DNA of 57,155 nucleotides. Source: Alphaproteobacteria bacterium (GTDB lineage: Bacteria; Pseudomonadota; Alphaproteobacteria; Rhizobiales; CAJQND01). The DNA lies in NCBI GenBank assembly GCA_024227565.1, contig JAAEUE010000198.1, positions 1 to 57,155 on the forward strand. Reading direction: 5' to 3'. A program made the translations under genes and the position numbers. Positions 44,806 through 53,492 of this stretch are shown one piece after another; within the stretch, counting starts at the first letter, position 1, and each line of letters starts with the position of its first letter. The notes under the pieces were generated by a model. It had not been told where the DNA came from. It did not search any database and was given only the letters and a program-made list of their open reading frames with translations.

Positions 44806-45942
44806 CTAGTCAGACAGCAGATCACCAACGCGTCCTTCCACGGGCGTCGTTCCGAAAATCTTGCCGATGTCCTGTCCGGGCCGCGCCAGCTTGGTCAAGC
44901 TGCGGGCGAAGAATTTGCCGGACGTCTCCGCCAGCACCGGTGTGCGGGCGCCGTCGGTCGCCATGGCGGACACATCAATAATCTCCGCCACCACATCACC
45001 TGCCGCAACCATTGCCCCAAGGGGCTTCTTGAACGCCACGATGCCCGGCGCTGTGGCCCACAGGAACGTTGTCTGCTCGAAGGGGGCCGCAACGCCGGTG
45101 AACGGAGGCTGTGCGCCAGGGTCGCCGGCAAGGCAGCCACGGCGCTGCAGAAAACGCATCAGGGCGTCGGCATCCTGGCCCGCCAACTCATCGCTCACAT
45201 CCGCCAGGCCCCTAAGCTCAACCACCACGGTCAGGGGCACATCAATCGGGTGATCTTCTCCGTGGGCCTCATGCACCGCCACATAGGGCGCCGCGATGGT
45301 TTCCTCAAACGGATTGCTGCCTGAGGCGCGCGCCAGCATGACCACTTCAACACCGAGCTCGCTTGCGAGATCTTCAGCTGCGGGCCATTGGGTGGGATCG
45401 AGGAACAAATGCATCTCCGCATCTGAATCGGTGTGCAGATCAAGCACGATGTCTGCATCGCAGGCACGCTTTTGCAGCTCAATGTGCAGATCATCGATCG
45501 CAAAGCGCGGCGTCACGTCGTTCAGCGCATTCAATACCGCGCTCCGGACGGACCGTGTGTTCTCCGCCGCATCTGACCCGAGGCGCCCCATGACAGCTTG
45601 CAGAACCGCCTCACTGACGTCGAAGAAGGCACGGTTGTAGTTGCCGCCGGTCTCCAGATCGTGGCGGCCGAAATGTTCACCGCTCTGGACTTGGGACAAG
45701 CCAATCGGATTGGCGATGGGAACCACCAAAATTTCACCAACCACCTGCCCCGCCTCATCAGCGGCCTTCAGGCGGTCTGCCAAATGGTGGGCGGTCAGGG
45801 GCGCCGCAAGCTCGTTTGCGTGAATGCCGGCTTGAACATAAACCTTGGGACGCGCGCCCGGCTGGCCAAACCGGTGAATGGTGAGGCTGCGCTGGTCGCC
45901 CAGGCTGACTTCTCTCAGCCGGTGGTGTTCGGTCTCTGCCAT
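44806..45942 (-). CDS. succinylglutamate desuccinylase/aspartoacylase family protein
   Basis: A 378-residue zinc carboxypeptidase-like protein. The zinc ligands are in QAGIHANELAAP (H41 and E44) and in VLDLHTDSDAE (H170), and the C-terminal part ends in a lipoyl-like beta domain (PGIVAFKKPLGAMVAAGDVV). Related enzymes deacylate N-acyl amino acids or amino alcohols, such as ectoine derivatives. The substrate is unknown. It lies 9 bases downstream of the enoyl-CoA hydratase gene and is probably co-transcribed. Confidence 0.85.
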   Translation of the reverse strand: MAETEHHRLREVSLGDQRSLTIHRFGQPGARPKVYVQAGIHANELAAPLTAHHLADRLKAADEAGQVVGEILVVPIANPIGLSQVQSGEHFGRHDLETGGNYNRAFFDVSEAVLQAVMGRLGSDAAENTRSVRSAVLNALNDVTPRFAIDDLHIELQKRACDADIVLDLHTDSDAEMHLFLDPTQWPAAEDLASELGVEVVMLARASGSNPFEETIAAPYVAVHEAHGEDHPIDVPLTVVVELRGLADVSDELAGQDADALMRFLQRRGCLAGDPGAQPPFTGVAAPFEQTTFLWATAPGIVAFKKPLGAMVAAGDVVAEIIDVSAMATDGARTPVLAETSGKFFARSLTKLARPGQDIGKIFGTTPVEGRVGDLLSD

Positions 45943-45951
45943 TGGATCCCC

Positions 45952-46767
45952 TCAAATGTTCTCAAAATCACCGCTGCGCCCGGCACCGCCGGAAAATCGC
46001 CCTGCCCCGGCAATGCCTTCCTGGTTGGCGACATCGATGCTGCCCACCCATTCGTCTTGCATTGCCTCCCACAGGCCCTTGCCGGACTGGCCATAGATGG
46101 ACGCCCGGTCGGCCCGGACGCAAGCTTGCGGAAAACGTGCGATTTCATGGGCCATCGTTTCAGCTGCCTCACGGCAAGTGCCATCGGCCACAACGCGCTC
46201 GCACAAGCCAATGCGCAAGCACTCTTCGGCCGGCACCTTGCGGCCGGTCATGGCGATCTCCAGGGCCCTGCCCCGCCCCACGATGCGCGGCAGGCGCACA
46301 GTGCCCCCGTCCAGCAACGGAATGCCCCAGCGGCGGCAATAGACCCCGAGATAGGCGCTTTGCTCCATCACCCGGCAATCGCACCACAGGGCAAGCTCCA
46401 TGCCGCCGGCCACCGCAGGTCCCGCAATGGCGCCGATCACCGGCTTGCTGAGATGAAGCCTTGAGGGGCCCATGGGCCCGCGCGCCATGGCGCCGCCATT
46501 GTCGTTTGCGTCGAAGCTTTCCGGGAAGTCCAAATCTGAGATCTCGCTGGTGTCTTGCAACGTGGCGGCATACTTCAAATCCCAGCCGGCGCAAAACGCC
46601 CCGCCCTCGCCGTAGAACACCGCAACATCAGCCTCATCACTGGCATCAAATTCCAAGAAGGCGGCCTGCAGGGCGTCTGCGCTGTCAGGGTCCATGGCGT
46701 TGCGTGCTTCGGGCCGATTATGGATTACCGTCCAAACCCGATCGGACTTTTCTATGGAAACGGTCAT
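45952..46767 (-). CDS. enoyl-CoA hydratase/isomerase family protein
   Basis: A 271-residue crotonase-fold protein. GEGGAFCAGWDLKYAAT has the first oxyanion-hole segment, and KPVIGAIAGPAVAGGMELAL the second; GVYCRRWGIPLLDGG and DGTVRLPRI-type segments follow. In the typical hydratase the two catalytic Glu fall in the GPAVAGGMELAL to GVYCRRWG stretch; I could place E in GMELAL but not the second with certainty. The start is ATG at 46767 with GGAGG upstream. Context with SDRs and a desuccinylase suggests degradation of an acyl-CoA compound. Confidence 0.88.
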   Translation of the reverse strand: MTVSIEKSDRVWTVIHNRPEARNAMDPDSADALQAAFLEFDASDEADVAVFYGEGGAFCAGWDLKYAATLQDTSEISDLDFPESFDANDNGGAMARGPMGPSRLHLSKPVIGAIAGPAVAGGMELALWCDCRVMEQSAYLGVYCRRWGIPLLDGGTVRLPRIVGRGRALEIAMTGRKVPAEECLRIGLCERVVADGTCREAAETMAHEIARFPQACVRADRASIYGQSGKGLWEAMQDEWVGSIDVANQEGIAGAGRFSGGAGRSGDFENI

Positions 46768-46824
46768 GGTGTTCCTCCGGTTCTCTGCTAGGCTGCTGTG
46801 CACTGTGTTGCAGGGAGATGTGAG

Positions 46825-47535
46825 ATGGCAAGACCGGATTATAAAAGTGCGCTGATTGTGGGCGCTGGCCCTGGACTGTCCGCCTCTTTCGCCCGGCTTT
46901 GCGCCGCCGAAGGCTGGATCCTTTCGCTTGCCGCCCGCACGCCGGGTGACTTGTCGGAGCTGTGCTCACAAACCGGCGCCCAGGCCTATGCCTGCGATGC
47001 CTCGGACCCTGAGGCCGTGGCCGCATTGTTTGCCGGCCTGGATGAGGAAGGCAGCACGCCGGACGTTGTGCTTTACAACGCGTCGGGGCGCGAGCGCGGC
47101 CCCATCAGCGAACTCAACGCGGAACGAGTGCGCGATGCCATCATGGTGAGCGGCTATGGCGGTTTCCTGGTGGCCCAAGAGGCGGTCAAGCGCATGGAGC
47201 CAAATGGTCATGGCGCGGTGTTGTTCACCGGCGCCTCGGCTTCGGTGAAGGGCTATGCCCAGTCTGCGCCGTTTGCCATGGGCAAGTTCGCCTTGCGCGG
47301 GCTGGCCCAGTCCATGGCCCGCGAACTGGCGCCCAAGGGCATTCATGTGGCGCATTTCGTGATCGACGGCGGCATCCGGAACCCGCTGCGCCCGGAACGG
47401 GTGGACGAGGCGGACAATCCTGATTCCATGCTGTGCCCGGACGCAATCGCCGACACCTACATGCATGTGCTCAAGCAGGACCGTTCAGCCTGGACCTGGG
47501 AGATAGAGCTGCGCCCCTGGGTGGAGCGGTTCTGA
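46825..47535 (+). CDS. SDR-family protein with Phe replacing the catalytic Tyr
   Basis: A 236-residue Rossmann-fold protein. The N-terminal dinucleotide-binding loop is IVGAGPGLSASFA, and NASGRE follows. The usual YxxxK reads FAMGK (F150 to K154), so the proton-donor Tyr is gone while Lys is kept. The C-terminus (DRSAWTWEIELRPWVERF) resembles that of the SDR gene at 47621. It may bind NAD(P) without normal reduction, or act as a subfamily with different chemistry. Divergent from the enoyl-CoA hydratase gene. The start is ATG at 46825 with GGGAG upstream. Confidence 0.85.
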   Translation: MARPDYKSALIVGAGPGLSASFARLCAAEGWILSLAARTPGDLSELCSQTGAQAYACDASDPEAVAALFAGLDEEGSTPDVVLYNASGRERGPISELNAERVRDAIMVSGYGGFLVAQEAVKRMEPNGHGAVLFTGASASVKGYAQSAPFAMGKFALRGLAQSMARELAPKGIHVAHFVIDGGIRNPLRPERVDEADNPDSMLCPDAIADTYMHVLKQDRSAWTWEIELRPWVERF

Positions 47536-47620
47536 CGGCGGTGCAGCACACATAACGAAAACCACTAAGGCAGTAGACCCAACTTGCGGTGTACTCCTCT
47601 CAGTGGGAACCGCAGAAGCC

Positions 47621-48385
47621 TCAACTGTTCCACCATGGCGTCTCGGAAAACGGGCGCAGGTCTATTTCGTGGGTCCAGGCCGAGCGGTGCTGCTGGGAGA
47701 GATGGTAGTAGGTGTCCGCAACCTGCTCCGGCAACAACAGGCCGTCATGCTCCAGGCCCCGGTTCTCTCTGAGTTCTTGGAAGCGTTCAGGGCCCAGTAT
47801 CTTGCCCAAGGTATCGGGCGCGTCGACCATGCCGTCAATCAGGATGTGGGCCACGTGAATGCCGCGCGAGGCATATTCGGCATTTAAGGACTGGCACAAC
47901 ATGCGCCGCCCCGCCATGGCAGCCGCATGAGAATGCTGGCCGGGATTACCGCGCAGGGCAGCTGTGGCCGACGTCACCAGTATTGTGCCTTTGCCGCGCT
48001 TTTCCATCAATGGACAGAGCGCTGAGGCTGCGCGGAACAAGCTGAACGTGGCCAGGCGCCAACCCAGTTCGAAGGCCTTGTTGGTCGTGGCCTCAAGGCT
48101 CAGATTGCCGGTTTGCGCACCCAGGTTGAAGACCAGAACCTCGATGGGCCCGACATCGGCCTCAACCGCGGAAATGAGCTCTTCGATGGTGCCCTCCTTC
48201 ACCGCGTTGAGGAGGAAGCCTGAGGCCTTGCCGCCGTCGGCCTGGATGGTTTTCACCATCTGGTTCAAACCGTCTTCGTTGCTGCGCCGGCACAAGACCG
48301 CATGATAACCCTCTTGGGCAAAGCGCCGCGCAACGTTGCCGCCAATGCCGGCGCCGGCACCTATAACCATGCAAACAGGATCCAT
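47621..48385 (-). CDS. SDR-family protein with degenerate YxxxK site
   Basis: A 254-residue Rossmann-fold protein with VIGAGAGIGGNVAR at the N-terminus. In alignment with its neighbour at 46825, the YxxxK pair falls at H153 and M157 (HSHAAAMAGRRML), so both catalytic residues are replaced. The C-terminal HRSAWTHEIDLRPFSE matches the neighbour's end closely, so the two are related and convergent. A catalytic role in the classical sense is doubtful; nucleotide binding is still possible. Confidence 0.82.
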   Translation of the reverse strand: MDPVCMVIGAGAGIGGNVARRFAQEGYHAVLCRRSNEDGLNQMVKTIQADGGKASGFLLNAVKEGTIEELISAVEADVGPIEVLVFNLGAQTGNLSLEATTNKAFELGWRLATFSLFRAASALCPLMEKRGKGTILVTSATAALRGNPGQHSHAAAMAGRRMLCQSLNAEYASRGIHVAHILIDGMVDAPDTLGKILGPERFQELRENRGLEHDGLLLPEQVADTYYHLSQQHRSAWTHEIDLRPFSETPWWNS

Positions 48386-48458
48386 CGCCCTACCGCTCCT
48401 TCTTCAAAGACTTTGAGAAGGTGCTGCAATTTTGAACAATGCACCAGAAAAAATGAGG

Positions 48459-49046
48459 TTAGCGGGGAACCGACGTTTCTATCTTGGCGCGGGCGAAGGC
48501 CTCAAACGCCTTGCGTTCAGCCTCATCCTTGAACGCTGAGAACGGCAGCAGAACCACCATTACTTTGCTCATCTGCAAGGCCAACGCCTCGCCGGTTTCA
48601 CCCAGGGCCTCGAAGGCGGCCCATTTGTAGGTGGTTTTGCGTTTGGTGTGCTCGACTGTCAGGCTGTCTTCATCCGCAATGACGGTCATCGGCCCCACAT
48701 TGACCCCGTCAAAGCTCACAAGCTTGTTCACGGTTCTTTTGAACGTGCTGGTCGGCCGGCCCCTGTCGCGAATGAGCAAGAGCAGCAGGACACCGAACAT
48801 GGCCAGCAACACCCAGTCGCCGGTCCACATGTATAGGTTCCCGTACGCCTGCCACTCCTGAACGATCTCCAAACCCCGGTGCGCGCACAGACCGAACACC
48901 ACCAGGACGGTGAGCCAGCTGGCCCACGTGCCCATGAGTGCCGACGTGAGGCCATAATGCCTGTCCAGGGTGCGCTCCACGATGGGATTCACGTGGGCTG
49001 CGTGATGGTCGAGCGTAAGCGTTGTGTTCAAGGTGAAACGCGCCAT
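48459..49046 (-). CDS. YcxB-like membrane protein
   Basis: A 195-residue protein with two close helices near 36-55 and 77-92 (WLTVLVVFGLCAH and WVLLAMFGVLLLLLI), then a cytoplasmic YcxB-like domain of about 100 residues with TYKWAAFEALGETGE and a second half AFKDEAERKAFEAFARAKIE. I do not know the function. It lies 3 bases from the second YcxB-like gene and forms a pair with it. Confidence 0.75.
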   Translation of the reverse strand: MARFTLNTTLTLDHHAAHVNPIVERTLDRHYGLTSALMGTWASWLTVLVVFGLCAHRGLEIVQEWQAYGNLYMWTGDWVLLAMFGVLLLLLIRDRGRPTSTFKRTVNKLVSFDGVNVGPMTVIADEDSLTVEHTKRKTTYKWAAFEALGETGEALALQMSKVMVVLLPFSAFKDEAERKAFEAFARAKIETSVPR

Positions 49047-49049
49047 CTC

Positions 49050-49655
49050 CTAGGCCGCCTTTTTGAGCTGGCTAGAGACAATATCGCAGGCCGCATCGTA
49101 GTCGCCCGCGGCCACCAGCTGCCCGGTTGGCATCACCACACCGTTGGTGCGGTTGAACATCAGCATGATGCCGTTGGCCGTTTCGCGAAAGTGTACAAAG
49201 GCCGACCACTTGATCTCTTCAGTATCGAGGGGCATCTCCACGCGGATTCCCTGATCAGAAAGGATGTAGCGGGCAGGCCCAAGATTGAGCCCCTCTCGCA
49301 GATCCATATCGCTGATATCGGGCCCGCTTTTAACCTTCCAAACAAGGCGCAGAGTGCGGCACTTATAGACCATCACGAACAACGCCAATGCAGTGAGCAG
49401 AAGACCTGCACCTATCAGCAGAAGGGTCGTGGGCTCAGCGACAACGCCGGCCGGCCCCTTCTTCATCACAACACGCACAACCGCATAGAAAAACGCGCCC
49501 ATGGCCCCGGCAAGGGCAATGCACAAGGCAGCCAGGAAGGCGGTGATCGCCCACACGGCCCACTTGGCGTTTAACGGGTTGGCAGCCGCGAACATCTCAC
49601 GGTAATGCTCAGCAGTAATGTGATCGTCGAACGTCAACGCAGAACCTCGCGGCAA
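49050..49655 (-). CDS. YcxB-like membrane protein (paralogue)
   Basis: A 201-residue protein with the same layout as its neighbour: two hydrophobic stretches (AVWAITAFLAALCIALAGAM and TTLLLIGAGLLLTALALFVM), then a YcxB-like domain (DTEEIKWSAFVHFRETANGI). Similarity to the downstream gene is low but the domain order is equal, so a divergent duplication is likely. It is first of the pair; gap 3 bases. Confidence 0.75.
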   Translation of the reverse strand: MPRGSALTFDDHITAEHYREMFAAANPLNAKWAVWAITAFLAALCIALAGAMGAFFYAVVRVVMKKGPAGVVAEPTTLLLIGAGLLLTALALFVMVYKCRTLRLVWKVKSGPDISDMDLREGLNLGPARYILSDQGIRVEMPLDTEEIKWSAFVHFRETANGIMLMFNRTNGVVMPTGQLVAAGDYDAACDIVSSQLKKAA

Positions 49656-49704
49656 ATGAGGTTCCAGCCTGCCTTAAAACCGTGAAATTTCGGTCAACAC
49701 GGCC

Positions 49705-50520
49705 CTATTTGGCGGTATCGAAGGCTTTCAGCATGTCCCCGATCGCATTTCCCACACCGCCCAAATACCAACCGCCGTCCACCGGAACGATGGTCCCGTT
49801 AACGTAGCTGGCCTGCTCAGACGACAGGAACATGCACATGTGGGCAATGTCTTCTGCCTGGCCGTTGCGCCGCAGAGGCACCGAGTTGCTCACCCGGTCC
49901 ATATCATCTTCGCCCGGGGCGAGCCGGCGCATGCCTTCGGTGTTCTCGATGGGGCCCGGGATGACTGAGTTGATGCGAATGCCTTCCGGGCCCCATTCCA
50001 GGGCCAGCACCTTGGTGATCATGTCCACACCGGCTTTGGCGGCACATACATGGATCTGGGCGGCCATGGGGACCAGGGCCTGCGGGGCGGAGATGTTGAT
50101 GACCGAAGCGCCCGGCTTCTTCAGGTGCGGATAGGCCGCCGTCATCACATGATGGGTGCCCAGAACGTCAATCTCCAAAACGGAGCGGAAGCCGTTGGAG
50201 GAAATCTGATTGGCCATGGCAGGAAAATTACCCGCGGCGCCGGAGATCAACACGTCGATTTCGCCAAAGCGCTCGGCGCACGCCTGAAACGCCGACTTCA
50301 CGGTATCATGATCGCGCACATCGGTGGAGCGGCCGTCTGCCCCCTCAGCGCCTGCCGCCAGGATTGAGGACACCGCCGCATCCACCTTGTCCTGGCTGCG
50401 GCTGATGACGAACACTTTGGCGCCGGCGGCGGCAAAACCTTGAGCAATGCCCAGATTGATGCCGCTGGTGCCGCCGGAGATGAACACCGTCTTGCCGGCA
50501 AAATCGAAACTCATAGACAT
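49705..50520 (-). CDS. SDR of the 2,4-dienoyl-CoA reductase type
   Basis: A 271-residue SDR. The cofactor loop is SGGTSGINLGIA, and the substrate segment QIHVCAAKAGVDMITK with ALEWGPEGIRINSVIPGPIE follows the peroxisomal DECR2 pattern, where Tyr of YxxxK is missing and Lys is kept (K162). The VPVDGGWYLGG C-terminal loop is typical. It would reduce 2,4-dienoyl-CoA in the degradation of unsaturated acids. The start at 50520 follows AAGGA at 10 bases. The agmatinase-family gene lies 13 bases upstream. Confidence 0.9.
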   Translation of the reverse strand: MSMSFDFAGKTVFISGGTSGINLGIAQGFAAAGAKVFVISRSQDKVDAAVSSILAAGAEGADGRSTDVRDHDTVKSAFQACAERFGEIDVLISGAAGNFPAMANQISSNGFRSVLEIDVLGTHHVMTAAYPHLKKPGASVINISAPQALVPMAAQIHVCAAKAGVDMITKVLALEWGPEGIRINSVIPGPIENTEGMRRLAPGEDDMDRVSNSVPLRRNGQAEDIAHMCMFLSSEQASYVNGTIVPVDGGWYLGGVGNAIGDMLKAFDTAK

Positions 50521-50533
50521 GGAGCGTTTTTCC

Positions 50534-51484
50534 TTAGGCCACTTGGCGGGCCACATGGCCCAGGGCGTTGATGACGATCCGCGCCGCGTTCAGCGCACCC
50601 AATCCGTTCACATCGCGCTCTGGGAACAGTTCCACAATGTTGAATCCCGCGATGCGGGCCTTGCCGGCAACACCCTGGATCATTTCGACAACCTGATAGT
50701 AGCTGAGGCCTCCGGGGGCCGGTCCAAGCACCGCCGGCACAATGGACGGGTCGAGCGCGTCCACATCCAGGCTGATCAACACATCACTGCCGCTATCAAT
50801 CTGCTCGATCACCTGGGCGGTGCCCTCTTTGTGGATCTTCTGGGCGGTGATGAACTTTGTGCCCCAGGCAACCGCGTCCTCATAGTCTTCAGGCCGGGCC
50901 GACCCGATGGCGCGTTGGCCGGCCTGAATGATCTTGGTGACATGCGGAGTTTCCGACGACCGGCGCATGGTGCTGGAGAGCCCCATCTGCACACCGCCCA
51001 CTTCTTCGCGCCAATCGATATGGGCGTCGATCTGCAAAATGGTGAGATCTCCCCTGCCCTCAAACGACTGCACCACCGGAATGGGGATGGAATCATCGCC
51101 GCCCATCACAATGGGCACGGCGCCGCGGTCGAGCATCCAGCAGACGGCATCACGAATGCGCTTGCGGTTGGCCCTTGCCTCGTTCTCATCGTAAGGCAGG
51201 TCGCCGCAATCAACCGCGCACACCTCACCGTCCGGAAACACCCGGCCGCCCAAATCGAAGTCCATATGCTGGATATTGTCTCCGTAGTGGGACATGACGG
51301 CCCGCATGGCCGCCGGCGCGCCGGAGCAGTATGGCCCCACAGAGGGATAGGGCGTGGCGCAGGGCACGCCGATCAGGCCGATTTTGGCTTCAATTTGGGT
51401 GACGTCAAAGCAGGGTGGCAGGCCCATGAATGTGTCTGCCCCGCCGGCCCCGAACATGGTGCCAATGTCAATATCGCTCGCCAT
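50534..51484 (-). CDS. agmatinase/arginase-family ureohydrolase with altered metal site
   Basis: A 316-residue ureohydrolase fold. The metal segments are MGGDDSIP (127-134), DAHIDW (153-158) and SLDVDALDPSIVPAV (239-253). The first normally reads GGDHS; here Asp131 replaces the His metal ligand. The other two are intact. It may use a different metal, or act on a guanidino compound other than agmatine. It is 13 bases upstream of the DECR-type SDR and 71 bases downstream of carA on the same strand. Confidence 0.85.
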   Translation of the reverse strand: MASDIDIGTMFGAGGADTFMGLPPCFDVTQIEAKIGLIGVPCATPYPSVGPYCSGAPAAMRAVMSHYGDNIQHMDFDLGGRVFPDGEVCAVDCGDLPYDENEARANRKRIRDAVCWMLDRGAVPIVMGGDDSIPIPVVQSFEGRGDLTILQIDAHIDWREEVGGVQMGLSSTMRRSSETPHVTKIIQAGQRAIGSARPEDYEDAVAWGTKFITAQKIHKEGTAQVIEQIDSGSDVLISLDVDALDPSIVPAVLGPAPGGLSYYQVVEMIQGVAGKARIAGFNIVELFPERDVNGLGALNAARIVINALGHVARQVA

Positions 51485-51555
51485 CCGCCTCGCCTTTCTG
51501 TTTTGAAGGCAGTGTATGGCTGCGGGGGTGAAGTCTCAAGCGCTCAAGTGCAGAA

Positions 51556-52758
51556 TTACGCCGTGTCCATGAGCTTCACAAAACGCTCAAACAGGTAGAA
51601 CGAGTCTTGCGGGCCAGGAGAGGCTTCGGGGTGATGCTGGACCGAGAAAATCGGTTTGCCGTCCACCGCCAGGCCGCAGTTGGTGCCGTCAAACAGAGAC
51701 GTGTGGGTTTGCGACACACCGTCCGGCAAGCTGCCGGCATCCACCGCAAATCCATGGTTCATGGAGGTGATTTCCACCTTGCCTGTGGTGTGGTCTTGCA
51801 CCGGGTGGTTGGCGCCGTGGTGGCCCTGGTGCATCTTCATGGTGTCGCCGCCAAGGGCCAACGCCAGCATCTGGTGGCCAAGGCAAATCCCGAACAGGGG
51901 CTTGCCGCTGTCGACCAGCTTGCGGATTTCCGGAACCGCATATGCGCCGGTGGCCGCCGGGTCCCCAGGGCCGTTGGAGAGGAAGATGCCATCCGGCTCC
52001 ATGGCCAGAATGTCTTCGGCCTTGGCCGTGGCCGGCACCACCGTCACGGCGCAACCGGCATCGGCCAGGCAGCGCAGGATGTTACGCTTGGCGCCAAAAT
52101 CAACAGCCACAACCTTGTACTTGGAGGCCTCCAGGCGGCCGAAGCCTTCATCCCAGACCCAACCGGTTTCATCCCAGTCATAGCGCTGGGCTGTGGTGAC
52201 GCCAGGCACCAGGTCTTCGCCTTCCATCGTGGGCAATGCGGCTGCCTGCGCCTTTAGGGCCGGCAGGTCGAACTTACCCTCCGGATCGTGGGCGATCACC
52301 GCATTGGGCATGCCGCCCTCGCGCACCCGGGTGGTGAGTGCGCGGGTATCGATGCCAGATAGCGCCACAATGCCGCGCACCTTAAGCCAGTCATCGATGT
52401 GCTTTGCGGCGCGGTAGTTGGAGGGCTCGGTGATGTCGGCCTTCAGAATTGCGCCGCGCACGCCCGATGAGGCGGCCAGGTTGGTTGTTTCGATGTCTTC
52501 GTCATTGGCCCCCACATTGCCGATGTGCGGAAACGTGAAGGTGATGATCTGTCCGGCGTAGGAGGGATCGGTGAGAATTTCCTGGTATCCGGTCATCGCC
52601 GTGTTGAAACAAACCTCGCCTTCGGCAATCCCTTCGGCACCTAGACCGAAGCCTTCGATGACGGTTCCGTCGGCCAACACAAGCACCGCTGTGTAGACGG
52701 GCGTTGACCAGGGCGCAGGCGCGGGGCGGTTCGGACTGACTTCAGAGAGTGTGGGCAT
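51556..52758 (-). CDS. carA: carbamoyl-phosphate synthase small subunit
   Basis: CarA supplies ammonia from glutamine for carbamoyl phosphate, used in arginine and pyrimidine synthesis. The nucleophile is Cys292 in FGICLGHQMLALALGG, and the triad His376 and Glu378 are in HHPEASPG. The N-terminal domain (MTGYQEILTDPSYAGQIITF) is typical. Length 400. carB is not in this window. It is divergent from the GatB/YqeY gene, an order common in alphaproteobacteria, and the space between them has a palindrome. Confidence 0.97.
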   Translation of the reverse strand: MPTLSEVSPNRPAPAPWSTPVYTAVLVLADGTVIEGFGLGAEGIAEGEVCFNTAMTGYQEILTDPSYAGQIITFTFPHIGNVGANDEDIETTNLAASSGVRGAILKADITEPSNYRAAKHIDDWLKVRGIVALSGIDTRALTTRVREGGMPNAVIAHDPEGKFDLPALKAQAAALPTMEGEDLVPGVTTAQRYDWDETGWVWDEGFGRLEASKYKVVAVDFGAKRNILRCLADAGCAVTVVPATAKAEDILAMEPDGIFLSNGPGDPAATGAYAVPEIRKLVDSGKPLFGICLGHQMLALALGGDTMKMHQGHHGANHPVQDHTTGKVEITSMNHGFAVDAGSLPDGVSQTHTSLFDGTNCGLAVDGKPIFSVQHHPEASPGPQDSFYLFERFVKLMDTA

Positions 52759-52796
52759 GTTTAGGTTCCGTACGCACGCTTGGGCGTGGTTCGTAA

Positions 52797-52816
52797 ATTT
52801 GTTACTTGCAACAAAT
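52797..52816. promoter_or_regulatory. 20-base inverted repeat in the carA/yqeY divergent region
   Basis: Perfect 7-base arms (atttgtt and aacaaat) are separated by 6 bases, 38 bases before the carA start. It could be an operator or a hairpin in the carA leader. No known regulator is indicated. The rest of the 240-base space has no ORF. Confidence 0.4.
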
Positions 52817-53000
52817 GCTTAACAGTAGAGATCGGTGCAAACTAGGCAGAGTCTAAGAAAAAAGCAAGTTAGTCTCCACAAGAAATAATTCAGGAAAATC
52901 AGTCAGTTAGTGGCTGTTAAAAGATTTGATTTGGCACCACAACCTGTTCTATGGTCCGCCCCTGCAGGGCAGAGGGGCGCCCACAAGGCGTTGGAGAACC

Positions 53001-53465
53001 ATGACACTACCCGTGAGAGAAGCCATAACCGGTGCGCTGAAAGAAGCCACCAAGGCCCAGCAGAAGCGGCGGATGGGCACCCTGCGCCTGATGACCGCCG
53101 CCATCAAGGACCGCGGCATCCAGAACCGCACCGCCGGAAAGGGCGATGAGGTTGAGGAAAGCGAGGTGATGGAAATCCTCGCCAAGATGATCAAGCAGCG
53201 GCGGGAATCCGCCGACACCTATGAGGGTGCAGGCCGTCTTGAGCTGGCCGAGCAGGAGCGCGAGGAAATCGTGATCATCGAGGAGTTTCTGCCCAAGCAG
53301 ATGTCTGAAGATGACGTGGCTGCCGCCGTGAGCGGGGTTATCGCCGAATTGGGCGCCGAGGGCCTGAAAGACATGGGCCGCACCATGGGCGCGCTCAAGG
53401 AACGGTTTGCCGGCCAGATGGACTTCGGCAAGGCCAGCGCGTTGGTGAAGGCGAAGCTGGGCTAA
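53001..53465 (+). CDS. GatB/YqeY domain protein
   Basis: A 154-residue helical protein. The YqeY-type signature includes EATKAQQKRRMGTLRLMTAA and EEFLPKQMSEDDVAAAVSGV. It resembles the tRNA-binding tail of amidotransferase GatB but stands alone. Its exact role is unknown. The start is ATG at 53001 with GGAG 4 bases upstream. In related genomes this gene is often followed by dnaG; here a VTT-domain gene follows instead, in the opposite direction. Confidence 0.92.
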   Translation: MTLPVREAITGALKEATKAQQKRRMGTLRLMTAAIKDRGIQNRTAGKGDEVEESEVMEILAKMIKQRRESADTYEGAGRLELAEQEREEIVIIEEFLPKQMSEDDVAAAVSGVIAELGAEGLKDMGRTMGALKERFAGQMDFGKASALVKAKLG

Positions 53466-53492
53466 GGGAGGCTCCTGTCCCTTTTCCCGCGC

